The translations under genes were made by a program, and so were the position numbers. A stretch of DNA of 64,000 nt from Paenibacillus gallinarum (GTDB taxonomy: Bacteria; Bacillota; Bacilli; Paenibacillales; Paenibacillaceae): positions 189,654-253,653 of the forward strand of contig NZ_JACSQL010000007.1 of NCBI RefSeq assembly GCF_014836635.1, in the 5' to 3' direction. Below the pieces are notes generated by a model. The model had not been told where the DNA came from and did not search any database. It was given only the letters and a program-made list of their open reading frames with translations. Numbering within the stretch: the first letter of the stretch is position 1; every line of letters begins with the position of its first letter. This document shows positions 44,772 through 53,643 of the stretch, in pieces.

Positions 44772-44978
44772 TTACTTAATAGTGATTACCGTTCTTAATC
44801 CGCCCTGGTGTAAAGTAACTTCGTAGCCACCAATCATTTTCACAGTTTTATACAAATCATCAGCAATATGCTGAAAATTCTCTCCATAATGAAAACCATC
44901 TAGAGCAACTTCTTTATTCTTATGTAATTCTTGAAGTAAATTAACCATTACAGGAATACTATTGTTTGTTGTAGCCAT
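44772..44978 (-). CDS. Hypothetical protein, 68 aa
   Basis: Small cytoplasmic protein with a helical N-terminus (IPVMVNLLQELHKNKEVALD) and a C-terminal beta hairpin (GYEVTLHQGGLRTVITIK). TAGGAGGAG before ATG 44978 supports translation. The style resembles small phage or plasmid genes. No family recognised. Confidence 0.65.
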   Translation of the reverse strand: MATTNNSIPVMVNLLQELHKNKEVALDGFHYGENFQHIADDLYKTVKMIGGYEVTLHQGGLRTVITIK

Positions 44979-45091
44979 TGTATTTCTCCTCCTATTAGTT
45001 AACTAGATTTTTTCTTGTGATCCTGTTGGCACTCCTATATCTAGCATTTAATCATACAGTCGTTTCATATTATTCCTACTTATTATGTGCG

Positions 45092-45457
45092 TCAGTAGTA
45101 TAGAAGAAAAGCTAAAATCGAAAAAATAACACTATATATGAAAATAATTAATGAATGTTTGTATCTGCCTACACTCTTGCTATACTTCAATTCCCTGAAC
45201 GAAAAATAACCATAGGGTACTGCAAACAAAGGAAAATATAGATAAATAAATTCAGAATTATCTAGTACGAATAGAAAGACGACACTCATTAGAACAAAAA
45301 TCACACCCACAATTATGTCTATAATTTTTATAAGTCTTGGTAGTTTTTCTCTTGCTTCCTCTTCTGCCGCCTCATTAATAGGTATGAATAACTTGTTAAA
45401 GAGAAGAATCATTCCTCCTACAACCAAAAACACAACAAGAAACGAAACTTTATCCAA
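45092..45457 (-). CDS. Small membrane protein, 121 aa
   Basis: Four hydrophobic segments (SFLVVFLVVGGMILLFNKLF, IIDIIVGVIFVLMSVVFLFV and two more at the C-terminus). TTG start at 45457 after GAGGGGTGA. Function unknown. Lies downstream of another small membrane-protein gene. Confidence 0.68.
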   Translation of the reverse strand: MDKVSFLVVFLVVGGMILLFNKLFIPINEAAEEEAREKLPRLIKIIDIIVGVIFVLMSVVFLFVLDNSEFIYLYFPLFAVPYGYFSFRELKYSKSVGRYKHSLIIFIYSVIFSILAFLLYY

Positions 45458-45490
45458 AACAAGTCACCCCTCTACACAATTAATTGATAT

Positions 45491-45643
45491 TTAAAAGTCA
45501 ATCTGGTACAAATAATGTGTTAGATCTCCAAATAGAGTGCTACTAAAAACAAATTCCAAAATAAGAAGAAACAGAATAAAAATGATTAAAAACGAGATTC
45601 CTATTCCGAGACCTATCATTAAGTACTTATAAAAAACTTTCAT
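45491..45643 (-). CDS. Single-span membrane peptide, 50 aa
   Basis: A 50-codon frame from ATG 45643, preceded by a strong GGAGGATATTATA. It encodes MKVFYKYLMIGLGIG and a long hydrophobic helix, ending in HYLYQIDF. A terminator upstream (45668-45696) and a membrane-protein gene 33 bases downstream suggest a two-gene unit. Confidence 0.6.
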   Translation of the reverse strand: MKVFYKYLMIGLGIGISFLIIFILFLLILEFVFSSTLFGDLTHYLYQIDF

Positions 45644-45667
45644 TATAATATCCTCCATAATTCCAAT

Positions 45668-45696
45668 AATAAAGGCTGATCAAGTTGACCAGCCCA
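45668..45696 (-). terminator. Intrinsic terminator
   Basis: The stem GGCTGGTCAA/TTGATCAGCC (one wobble) with a 1-base centre is followed on the minus strand by TTTATT. It lies downstream of the phage-like remnants. Confidence 0.65.
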
Positions 45697-45781
45697 TATA
45701 CTACCAATATACTACATTTCTTTGCTTCTAGTTAATTTTTATTATATTTCATCGCTAAACAGAAACAACTTTTTATTATAT

Positions 45782-45913
45782 TTACCTATATAAATTAATC
45801 AGATATTTATTCTCTTCTTGATATCTCTTAGCTGCAGTAATTAAATCATATAACTGGCCATCATGATCTTGTACTTTCAATTGTCCATTGATAATCTTTC
45901 CACATCTATACAT
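45782..45913 (-). CDS. Possible 43-aa phage-like protein
   Basis: The frame starts at ATG 45913, overlapping the stop of the phage-like gene upstream (TATGTATAG), and reads MYRCGKIINGQLKVQDHDGQ then LYDLITAAKRYQEENKYLIN. The composition is convincing, and overlap with the previous stop is typical of phage operons. There is only a weak ribosome binding site. Confidence 0.4.
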   Translation of the reverse strand: MYRCGKIINGQLKVQDHDGQLYDLITAAKRYQEENKYLINLYR

Positions 45914-46195
45914 AACGATTTACCTGCCCTGTTATACGGTTATAGACCTCTATATCGTTGCCTGAGACCTTGAATTTACTAACCAATGAATATACGCTCT
46001 CCATGATGATGAAACTCATAGCGTGCTCACAGCGTCCCTGTTGTTGAATAGTATCCATTACCTCGTTACCCATTACCACTTCATATGTATTAAATGTAGC
46101 TGCTAGTTCGATATCATGAGTATAGATAAGTCCTTTTGTTTCTTCTCAGTCTGATCTTAGGTATTGCTTAGATTGGTTAGTGATTGTGTACATTT
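45906..46195 (-). pseudogene. Phage-like small gene with an in-frame stop
   Basis: From ATG 46195 (AGGGAGGG ribosome binding site) the frame reads MYTITNQSKQYLRSD, hits TGA at 46148-46150 (probably from TGG), then continues open for 80 codons (EETKGLIYTHDIELAATFNT and so on) to TAG 45906-45908. One nonsense change would explain it. The style is that of a small phage early gene; no family recognised. Confidence 0.55.
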
Positions 46196-46249
46196 GTTAC
46201 CCTCCCTCTATAGTCTTTCTAACATTTTAATTGATTCAGCCCAAAAGTA

Positions 46250-46395
46250 ATTTACTAACCGAACTGCCTCCATTTTCAACTCCAAGGAGTACTGTCGAAA
46301 GGGTTGCCCTTTTTTAGCCATAAAAAATCCCCTCTGTTCAACAAGATTAAGTCCATCTTACCAGATGTCTTTTTTTTCTTGTCTACTAAAAGGGG
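46250..46395 (-). mobile_element. IS3-family remnant (OrfA N-terminus)
   Basis: From ATG 46321 the minus strand encodes MAKKGQPFRQYSLELKMEAVRLV, the start of an IS3/IS150-type OrfA, then diverges and stops. The bases upstream to about 46395 (CCCCTTTTAGTAGACAAG, AAAGACATCTGGTAAGATGG) look like the left end of such an element. Everything after the first 24 codons is lost. Confidence 0.65.
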
Positions 46396-46473
46396 ATAAT
46401 AGCGACCCTCAGGTGTTTTTCTTTGTCTCACGATTTAGAAACGTTATTAAAATCATCTATTACCATTCTACTT

Positions 46474-48444
46474 TTATTTTGAATTCATTTGGACAACCAT
46501 AATTTCATCCTTATTTGCAGTCGTTTGAATGCCTGTATTCACATCCATAGCTGCAACCTCACCTATCCCCGAAGGAATGAGTACAGGAGTAATCGTAGAC
46601 AGTCCAGCTTCTGAAATGTACTCCATATCGAATTCAAGTAGCAATTGGCCAGCTTTTATTGAATCTCCAGTCTGAATATGAGTTTTAAACCCCGATCCTT
46701 TAAGTGAAACCGTATCGATCCCTACATGAATCAAGAGCTGTACACCACTCTCATGTTCCAATATTAGTGCATGTTTACTTTTATTCATCAAATGTGCAAC
46801 AACGCCGTCAAAAGGAGCATATACTTTACCTTCCGCAGGCTCAATAGCATATCCCTCTCCCATATGTTTTTGGGCAAAAGCTGGATCCGGGACAGATTCA
46901 AGCGGTATAGTCTTCCCAGTAATAGGTGATGGAAATCTTAGAGTGTATCCATCTTCTTTCTGAGCAGTGGTTTCTGATGTATTTGATGTAATAACACTAC
47001 TAGTCGTTGTAGTTTTCTGAACACTCTCCTTACTTTGTACACCCTCCGAGATTGCCTCGATCTTGTCATCTTTATAACCGAACATCCAGGTTAATATGAA
47101 AGCAATTGCCATCGCAACAACGTTACATAAAATGTACAGAAACAGCTGATTATTTAAATAAAGCAGCGTTCCGGGAATAACGGTGATTGCCATTCCTGTT
47201 CCTGCCAAACCGAATATGGATGCCATGAAACCACCTACGGCTCCACCGATGAGTGCCATAACAAAAGGCTTCATATATCGTAAATTCACACCAAAGATTG
47301 CGGGTTCCGATATTCCGAGAAAAGATGAGAACGATGAAGGAAGTGCCAGTGCTTTTAGCTTCGCATTCTTCGTTTTTAATCCGACTGCCAAACATGCGGC
47401 ACCTTGAGCGGCCATAGAACAGGTGATAATGGCGTTAAATGGATTCGAACCTGTCTTCTCGAGCAGCTGGATTTCTAAAAAATTGAATATATGATGCACA
47501 CCGGTTACTACGATGATTTGATTGAAGAATCCGATAACGAGGCCTGATATTCCTAAAGGAAGATCTAATAAGAACATCGTTCCGTGTAGGACCCAATCCT
47601 CAACCGTATGGAATACAGGTCCGATTGCAAACAATCCAAGCGTTATGATGACAAGCAGTGTAATAAATGGAGTTACAATGAGATCAATGGATTCGGGTAC
47701 CCTTTTTCTTAAGAATTTTTCGAATTTTGCTCCAAGAAAACCTACAAAGAATGCAGGAAGAACAGACCCCTGATATCCCACGATAGGAATTAATCCGAAC
47801 ATGTAAAGCGCTTCTTCTGATCCGTTAGCAACATTGTATGCATTGGGAAGAGCCGGATTTACCAACATGAGGCCAAGTACGATCCCAAGTACCGGACTTC
47901 CGCCGAATACACGAAATGCAGACCATGCTACAAGCGCGGGTAAAAAGGCAAATGCGGTATCCGTCAATACCTCAGTAAAAAGCAAGAAATTTGGGGAGAT
48001 ATCAGCAGCCGTTATTCCAAACAGCGCCAGAACTTGCTCTTGAGTAAGAAGTCCACGTAACCCCATAAATAAACCGGTTGCAACCAGGACGGGAATAATC
48101 GGGACGAAGACATCGCCAAATGTTCTTATGGCTCTTTGAAAAATATTCCCTTCTTTCTTCCCCTGATTTTTCACTTCTTCTTTCGAAGTACCTTTAATTC
48201 CAAGCTGTTCAACCTCATCGAAGATACGATTAACGGTACCGGTTCCAAAAATGATTTGAAATTGTCCTGCATTAAAGAATGCACCTTTTACCTTATCGAT
48301 GTTTTCCACGCGGTCTTGATCGATAAGCTCCTTATCGTGGACCATTATACGTAGACGGGTAGCGCAATGGGCGAATGAGGCAACATTCTCCTTGCCGCCA
48401 ATGGCCTCAATAACCTGTTTAGCTATCTCACGATTCTCAGACAT
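46474..48444 (-). CDS. scrA: Sucrose-type PTS transporter EIIBCA
   Basis: 656-aa phosphotransferase permease. The EIIB domain has the phospho-Cys27 in SFAHCATRLRI. EIIC spans about 100-450 with ten hydrophobic helices and GISEPAIFGVNLRYMKPF. After a Ser/Thr-rich linker (about 480-500) a C-terminal EIIA(Glc)-like domain has the phospho-His in LLIHVGIDTVSLKG. It imports and phosphorylates sucrose at C6; the neighbouring sucrose-6-phosphate hydrolase and LacI regulator support sucrose over trehalose or beta-glucosides. AAAGGAGC before the ATG. The usual fructokinase gene between it and scrB is degraded. Confidence 0.9.
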   Translation of the reverse strand: MSENREIAKQVIEAIGGKENVASFAHCATRLRIMVHDKELIDQDRVENIDKVKGAFFNAGQFQIIFGTGTVNRIFDEVEQLGIKGTSKEEVKNQGKKEGNIFQRAIRTFGDVFVPIIPVLVATGLFMGLRGLLTQEQVLALFGITAADISPNFLLFTEVLTDTAFAFLPALVAWSAFRVFGGSPVLGIVLGLMLVNPALPNAYNVANGSEEALYMFGLIPIVGYQGSVLPAFFVGFLGAKFEKFLRKRVPESIDLIVTPFITLLVIITLGLFAIGPVFHTVEDWVLHGTMFLLDLPLGISGLVIGFFNQIIVVTGVHHIFNFLEIQLLEKTGSNPFNAIITCSMAAQGAACLAVGLKTKNAKLKALALPSSFSSFLGISEPAIFGVNLRYMKPFVMALIGGAVGGFMASIFGLAGTGMAITVIPGTLLYLNNQLFLYILCNVVAMAIAFILTWMFGYKDDKIEAISEGVQSKESVQKTTTTSSVITSNTSETTAQKEDGYTLRFPSPITGKTIPLESVPDPAFAQKHMGEGYAIEPAEGKVYAPFDGVVAHLMNKSKHALILEHESGVQLLIHVGIDTVSLKGSGFKTHIQTGDSIKAGQLLLEFDMEYISEAGLSTITPVLIPSGIGEVAAMDVNTGIQTTANKDEIMVVQMNSK

Positions 48445-48459
48445 GTAACACTGCTCCTT

Positions 48460-48760
48460 TTCTAGTTGGTTTACTATAAACCTTTCCCTTCCGCTGCATG
48501 AGGTAATGCAGGAACGGAATCTTTCCCGGTGGTTCTGAATACAGCGCTTTCACATAGCAAATTGCAGAATCTTCTGATTACACTCACTCAAATATCCAGT
48601 AGAGTTGCTTGTACTGTCCTCTTTGTCAAAAGCTGAAACACAAAAGCCTTAAATGCATCTCATGCCCCAGTGGTATCCTGGACAGTCACTTCAGCTCCTT
48701 GCTTTTAACCGATATAATCGCTTTCAAATGAACATGTTGCATAGAACTTATCACCAAATC
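48460..48760 (-). pseudogene. Degraded fructokinase gene (scrK/PfkB family)
   Basis: Between scrB and scrA the minus strand still encodes the PfkB active-site motif as VTVQDTTGA-stop-DAF (normally DTTGAGDAF), then FQLLTK, and further on TTGKDSVPALPHAAEGK, the usual end of ScrK-type fructokinases. Stops and frameshifts break it, and only the last third remains. Fructose released by ScrB must therefore be phosphorylated by a kinase encoded elsewhere. Confidence 0.65.
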
Positions 48761-48788
48761 AACAGAGCCAAAATGTAATCACTTACCG

Positions 48789-50258
48789 TTAAATCCTCCA
48801 AAGCGATGCTTCTAGTGAAACGGTGCCTCCGCAAGAGAAAAAGCGAATTTCCGTACTATCCGCGCTAGGAAAAATTCGACTCGTAAAAACTTCCTCTCCA
48901 TCGTTAACAAAGACTTCCACAGAGGAGGTATCTACAAACAGTTGGAATTTGACTTTGTCAGCTTCTAATCGGCAGCGTCGTACACTTCCGTGGGCTGATT
49001 CGATAGGCTCACCGGACATAGAGCGATCTAGTATCACTTTCTTGCTCTGATGATCATACCACAAGACCGTTTTTTCATTTTTTCCTGCTCGGAACTCCAC
49101 ACCAAACCGCTGTGCATTCACATTCGTAAATTCACAAATCAGTTCATAAGTAGTACCAGTAAAATCCGGGTATATTTTTGTTTCATCTCTCAACAAGTCT
49201 TGAACATCTGACTGTTCTTTGCGTAACTGTTCTAGCTCGCGGACCGGACGCTGAATAATTTTGCCTTGATTAAGGATCAATTCCCTTGGCAGAGTTAAGC
49301 AATTCGCCCAGCCTTGATTGTCTGTTGGGTATTTTGATTCCGGGATTCCCATCCATCCAACTAAAATCCGGCGGCCATCCGGCGTTTTGGTTGTCTGTTG
49401 TGCGTAAAAGTCAAACCCTCGGTCCAGCTCTTGAAATGGGCCATGGTCGAATATTCTAGTTGACACATCAAGCTTCTCTCCAATGAGGTAACCCGATTGA
49501 TAAATATTATTGAAATCATCAGCCTCAGGACTAAGACCTTGAGGTGAAAATAATAATACGCCTTGATTGTCCATTTCAAAGTAATCTGGACACTCCCACA
49601 TATACCCGAATTGATCTAATTTTGTAACAATTTCTCCTTCAAATGTCCATTCGATTAAATCAGGAGAATGATACATTACCGCGCAACCCGTCATGTTTGT
49701 TCGTTGTGCACCGATTACACAATAATATGAGCCCTCACTTCCCCACACCTTGGGGTCTCTGAAATGCTCGGTGTATCCATCTGGTACCGAATCAATGACA
49801 GGACTGTTCTTTTTGATAATATTCCCCTCTGTATCCATTACAGCTAAATTTTGATACGGATGTCTCACCCACTTCTCATCACGTGAGTTCCCAGTATACA
49901 TAAGATAGAGCTTGTCATCTTTCACAATACCGCTACCGGAATAAGCACCATGTGAATCGTAAGGTCCTCCAGGTTCTATCCCAATACCGACATTCTCCCA
50001 GTTAACTAAATCCTTCGATTTAGTATGATACCAATATTTCATCCCATGATAGGTTCCGAGAGGAAACCACTGATAGAATAAGTGGTATTCTCCCTGAAAG
50101 AAGGTAAAACCATTGGGATCATTAAGAAGACCGGTAAGCGGCTGAATATGAAATAACTGTCTCCATGGTGACTTTCCAACAAGAGCAATGAGATTCTCTA
50201 CTTCTCCGGGAAAAGCTTGTTCAAGCTTCCTGTACTTTTCTTCCCTTGTTATTTTCAT
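48789..50258 (-). CDS. scrB: Sucrose-6-phosphate hydrolase (GH32)
   Basis: About 489-aa GH32 invertase-type enzyme that splits sucrose-6-phosphate into glucose-6-phosphate and fructose in the cytoplasm. The five-bladed propeller carries the nucleophile Asp in GLLNDPNGF, the transition-state Asp in HFRDPKVWG and the acid/base Glu in WECPDYF; a C-terminal beta-sandwich follows (about 340-489). ATG 50258 has GGTGGAG at 9 nt; an in-frame GTG upstream lies in the ribosome binding site itself. Two LacI-type operators lie just upstream. Confidence 0.92.
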   Translation of the reverse strand: MKITREEKYRKLEQAFPGEVENLIALVGKSPWRQLFHIQPLTGLLNDPNGFTFFQGEYHLFYQWFPLGTYHGMKYWYHTKSKDLVNWENVGIGIEPGGPYDSHGAYSGSGIVKDDKLYLMYTGNSRDEKWVRHPYQNLAVMDTEGNIIKKNSPVIDSVPDGYTEHFRDPKVWGSEGSYYCVIGAQRTNMTGCAVMYHSPDLIEWTFEGEIVTKLDQFGYMWECPDYFEMDNQGVLLFSPQGLSPEADDFNNIYQSGYLIGEKLDVSTRIFDHGPFQELDRGFDFYAQQTTKTPDGRRILVGWMGIPESKYPTDNQGWANCLTLPRELILNQGKIIQRPVRELEQLRKEQSDVQDLLRDETKIYPDFTGTTYELICEFTNVNAQRFGVEFRAGKNEKTVLWYDHQSKKVILDRSMSGEPIESAHGSVRRCRLEADKVKFQLFVDTSSVEVFVNDGEEVFTSRIFPSADSTEIRFFSCGGTVSLEASLWRI

Positions 50259-50299
50259 CTTATAAATCTCCACCTAATTAATTGAATAAGTTCTGAGTA

Positions 50300-50341
50300 G
50301 AACCGGTTCCAAAACAGAATAAAAAAAACGGAACCGGTTCC
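50300..50341. promoter_or_regulatory. Two LacI-type operators before scrB
   Basis: Palindromes GAACCGGTTC (50300-50309) and GGAACCGGTTCC (50330-50341) are 31 bases apart, about three helical turns, upstream of scrB. Both have the central CCGG typical of some LacI-family sites. They should be bound by the adjacent repressor. Confidence 0.7.
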
Positions 50342-50428
50342 AAACGATTTTAAAAATAAGTTTCACAATTCGTTCTTGAGCAAGAAAATAATCATGAAAC
50401 CGTTTTTTTAGAATTATAATGCAGGAAA

Positions 50429-51409
50429 TTATTGTTTGTCAACGCTCTCTCGATCAAGCAGCGCGAAATCCATCATTGTAACGTCTTCAATTTCTTCCTC
50501 TCGCACCAGTTTTACAATATTCTGGGCAGCGCGCTTTCCTGCCTCTTTATATTGAAATTGTACCGTAGTTAAGGCCGGATGAACAATCTCAGTGACATCG
50601 TAGCCTCCAAATCCTGTGACGGATAAATTCTCAGGAATATCGATTTGTTTTACATTCGCTGCCTTCATGACGCCAAGCGCAATGTTATCCGTAGCACAAA
50701 CAATAATGGAAGGATCATATTCCTCTAAAATATGAGCGGCAGTCACCATAGCTTCCGTCATTTTAAATCCTGTTTCATAATACTGTACATAACAAGAACT
50801 GCCTTCCAAGCTTTTTTTAAATCCTTCTTTTCTCCGGACGCCAACGGAAATGTCTTTTTCGGTCACGCCTAAATATGCAATCCGGCGGTGTCCTTTTTCA
50901 AGAATATGACGCCCCATCATATAGCCGGCCTTATAATCATCATGTATCAAGCTGTGAAGATCAGGATGCTGTTGGCCAACAAGCAGTACAGGAACCCCGC
51001 ACTCTTTTACCGCTATCAGATGTTCATCCTTCACCTGGGCTGCAAGCAAAATGATTCCGGATACCTTCTGCCTTGCAAAATTGTAGATTGCCTCGATTTC
51101 TCTCTCAAAATCCTGACTCGTATTAGAGATTAACATGTGATAGTTAACGTTTCGCAATTCTTCATCGATGCCTATTAATGTTTGTGAGGATGCAAAGGAG
51201 TCCAATCTTGGCACTACTGTTCCTATAATATTTGTCTTTCTGGCCTTCAAGCTTTGTGCAAAGGTATTAGGAACATAATGATGCTCCTTAATGACGTGTT
51301 CAATTTTTCTGCGAGTGTTTTCGCTTACTGAACCTCCGTTCAAATAACGGGATACTGTACTCTTCGCTACGCCAGCAATCGAGGCTATATCTGAAATGGT
51401 TTTGTTCAT
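50429..51409 (-). CDS. scrR: LacI-family repressor of the sucrose genes
   Basis: 326-aa regulator. The N-terminal HTH is ISDIASIAGVAKSTVSRYLN with hinge helix, followed by a periplasmic-binding-like sensor domain (NIIGTVVPRLDSFASSQTLI, ITVTGFGGYD-type region near SVTGFGGYDVTEIVHPALTT). AGAAGGGA precedes the ATG. It lies upstream of scrB in the same direction; fructose or sucrose-6-phosphate is the expected inducer. The ligand assignment comes from context only. Confidence 0.88.
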   Translation of the reverse strand: MNKTISDIASIAGVAKSTVSRYLNGGSVSENTRRKIEHVIKEHHYVPNTFAQSLKARKTNIIGTVVPRLDSFASSQTLIGIDEELRNVNYHMLISNTSQDFEREIEAIYNFARQKVSGIILLAAQVKDEHLIAVKECGVPVLLVGQQHPDLHSLIHDDYKAGYMMGRHILEKGHRRIAYLGVTEKDISVGVRRKEGFKKSLEGSSCYVQYYETGFKMTEAMVTAAHILEEYDPSIIVCATDNIALGVMKAANVKQIDIPENLSVTGFGGYDVTEIVHPALTTVQFQYKEAGKRAAQNIVKLVREEEIEDVTMMDFALLDRESVDKQ

Positions 51410-51638
51410 TAATTATCCCTTCTTTTTACCTATAAATCTGCCACGAATAAATATAAATGATGATAACAGTATACTTGCTTTTTCTCCTATATGCGATCCC
51501 TTGAAATCTCCACGGCTTAAAAAAGTAACCGATCAGTTTGAACATTCATCGTGTTCGTAGAACTTTTTTTGAAATGGATTTAGTTCAATAATACAAAAAC
51601 AACCCTAACCATAATTATAGCTAAGGCATAAAATTGAT

Positions 51639-51863
51639 TCATCCAACTTGATCATGCATTATAACTTTCAATGAACATGACTGTGTTTGTTCGTATTGAA
51701 GTACCAATGCGTTGAAACCTGAATCTTTGTTATGTAAGTCGGCAACATCAGGCTGAACGACTTCCCAATGTTCCAATTTTGGGAACACAAATCCCTCCGA
51801 AACGTCTTGATATGCAAGCTTGAAAAACTTCATATACGTTTCATCTGAAATGTTAGCTTTCAA
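51639..51863 (-). pseudogene. C-terminal fragment of an unknown gene
   Basis: 74 codons with protein-like composition (MKFFKLAYQDVSEGFVFPKL, DSGFNALVLQYEQTQS). The only start is a TTG without a ribosome binding site, and an in-frame TAG lies 12 bases upstream. It reads like the tail of a larger protein. Family not recognised. Confidence 0.4.
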
Positions 51864-51926
51864 AGAAGTATACCCCTAAATTTACTCTGAAACTTGAAAT
51901 ATAGTAATATACCCATATCATGATAG

Positions 51927-52265
51927 ATGTTAGGAGTGGACACTATACTAAAAAGTAAATCTCTGATCCTATTTATATTTGTTTGTTTTGTCCTAATCAT
52001 GGGAGGGTGTAGCTTCATGGCTGATTCACGCAAAGATGCTCAAGCTGTTACCAAAGCTATGGAAGCAGGAAAAACGTATTTTAAAGAAAAATACGATCTC
52101 AACGTAGAATTTACGCATCACAAGTTTAATCCCCCCGATCTCGGGACGGACGTGGGGCTGTATGGACATTTGACAGAAGATACGGATACAGAAGTGTTTC
52201 TCCTTATAAACTACGAGACTTTTGAAGTCATCACTGTGGGAGTTCCCGAAGAGTTAATTGAATAG
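51927..52265 (+). CDS. Small lipoprotein, unknown
   Basis: About 112 aa with a hydrophobic signal (LILFIFVCFVLIMGGCSFMA, lipobox Cys near residue 28) and a DUF-like alpha/beta domain (AMEAGKTYFKEKYDLNVEFT, FLLINYETFEVITVGVP). The start is uncertain: TTAGGAG lies after ATG 51927 and would suit a non-ATG start about 10 bases further on. Function unknown. Confidence 0.68.
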   Translation: MLGVDTILKSKSLILFIFVCFVLIMGGCSFMADSRKDAQAVTKAMEAGKTYFKEKYDLNVEFTHHKFNPPDLGTDVGLYGHLTEDTDTEVFLLINYETFEVITVGVPEELIE

Positions 52266-52849
52266 TAGGAAGGTAGCTGAGGCTCTTTTCTTATATCTGC
52301 AAAAAATCGATTTTTATGGAACACCACAAAATAGTTGGACATCAAAAAACAGGAATATAGTCACCCTATTCATCCCAAGTGAATAACGACTCAATGAACA
52401 GGTATAGGCTGTTGTTACTAGAAAAGTAAAAGTTGAATTTTCATGAATATGCCAAAGTAAGGTTGGGGCAATGAACGAGACATCTTCTTTGGTCTGTTAG
52501 CATGTTTTGATAAATGAAGCTCACTTCAAGGCGTCTAATTTGGGGTTGTTTGATCGGATGTTTATTTGTTCTTATTGAGTGTCAGATGACAAAAAATCAG
52601 TATTAATTAAGAACAAGACCATGTAAATGTACCTTTATTGAGGTAAACTACCTCTCTTCTACTTTCATTTATTTTCACAACAATAAAAACCACGAGCGAG
52701 CTTAATTTCAATTTCAAGAGAAAATGAATTGCTTCAATTTTTTACTGAAAATTTTGGTTGGATATAAATACTATGCACTAAGTTTATTTAGAAACTAATT
52801 GACGTTATACTAAAAAAGAGCGCTAAATTAAATTGGAAGGTGCAAAAAC
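52266..52849. other. Intergenic region, nothing recognised
   Basis: 584 bases without a supported frame, hairpin or repeat that I could recognise. The last 15 bases contain GGAAGG, the ribosome binding site of the next gene. Confidence 0.4.
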
Positions 52850-53617
52850 ATGATTACAGATCAACAATTAGTTATAAACAATTTTGAAGAAAAGTTAAAA
52901 GTATTTACTCATGCAGTTAGTGGGGAAATTACAAGTGAAGAAGATTTCGTCATATCGAATACAGAAGTTCCCACTGATACATTCAATATAATTTTGCCAA
53001 AATCTCCAAAAATCAAAAATGCAGATAAGATTAGATGTGAAATCGATAATTTTTCTGTTAAAGGCTATCCCTTTAGTACTTGGATTGATGCACGGTTTTT
53101 AAATAATGATTGGAAAGAACTGATGCAAGAATATGACCTTAACGAAGCAGAGCGTAATGTAATGATGAAACTTGAAAATACCCTTAATGTTGGTCAAAAT
53201 GATGCTCAACAGCTTATCATTACTCCTGTGAAAAGTAATGTTGATTTTATGAAATATAAAGAGGTTTTTATTAGCTTATTTGCAGGTTCACCAGAAAAAG
53301 ATGCGTTAGAAAGTTATTTTAGTAAGTTTTCACAAGCAAAATTAGGTGCAGAAGTTCAAATGTTTATTGGATGCATAGATGAAATGACCGTATCTACTGG
53401 TCTATTAATAGAAAGTAAAGATAGTTATGGCATTTATGATGTGATGACAAAAGAAACATTTAGAGGCAAAGGTTATGGCAGCGAAATGTTTCAATTTCTT
53501 TTAAAACAGACAAAGGATAAACAAAAACCAGTTGTATTGCAGGCTTCAGATGATGGGAAAAACATCTATAAACGATTTGGTTTTATAGATGTAGGAGAAA
53601 TGGTTGTATTTGAATAA
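52850..53617 (+). CDS. GNAT-family N-acetyltransferase
   Basis: 255 aa. The C-terminal third is a GNAT domain: GIYDVMTKETFRGKGYGSEMF (acetyl-CoA site RGKGYGS) and VLQASDDGKNIYKRFGF. The N-terminal 130 residues resemble a degenerate GNAT-like half, giving a two-domain protein. It is AT-rich compared with the carbohydrate genes that follow. GGAAGGTGC precedes the ATG. Substrate unknown. Confidence 0.85.
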   Translation: MITDQQLVINNFEEKLKVFTHAVSGEITSEEDFVISNTEVPTDTFNIILPKSPKIKNADKIRCEIDNFSVKGYPFSTWIDARFLNNDWKELMQEYDLNEAERNVMMKLENTLNVGQNDAQQLIITPVKSNVDFMKYKEVFISLFAGSPEKDALESYFSKFSQAKLGAEVQMFIGCIDEMTVSTGLLIESKDSYGIYDVMTKETFRGKGYGSEMFQFLLKQTKDKQKPVVLQASDDGKNIYKRFGFIDVGEMVVFE

Positions 53618-53643
53618 AGTCTTTTCTTGAATGCGGGCGGGTA

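Noticed and set aside
48530..48555. TGTGAAAGCGCTGTA, resembling a catabolite-responsive element
   Set aside because: It lies within the fructokinase relic and can be explained by its former coding sequence; position relative to a promoter is unknown.
50390..50412. ATGAAACCGTTTTTT, resembling a catabolite-responsive element before scrB
   Set aside because: The match is weak in the second half and no promoter could be placed, so it was not listed as a feature.
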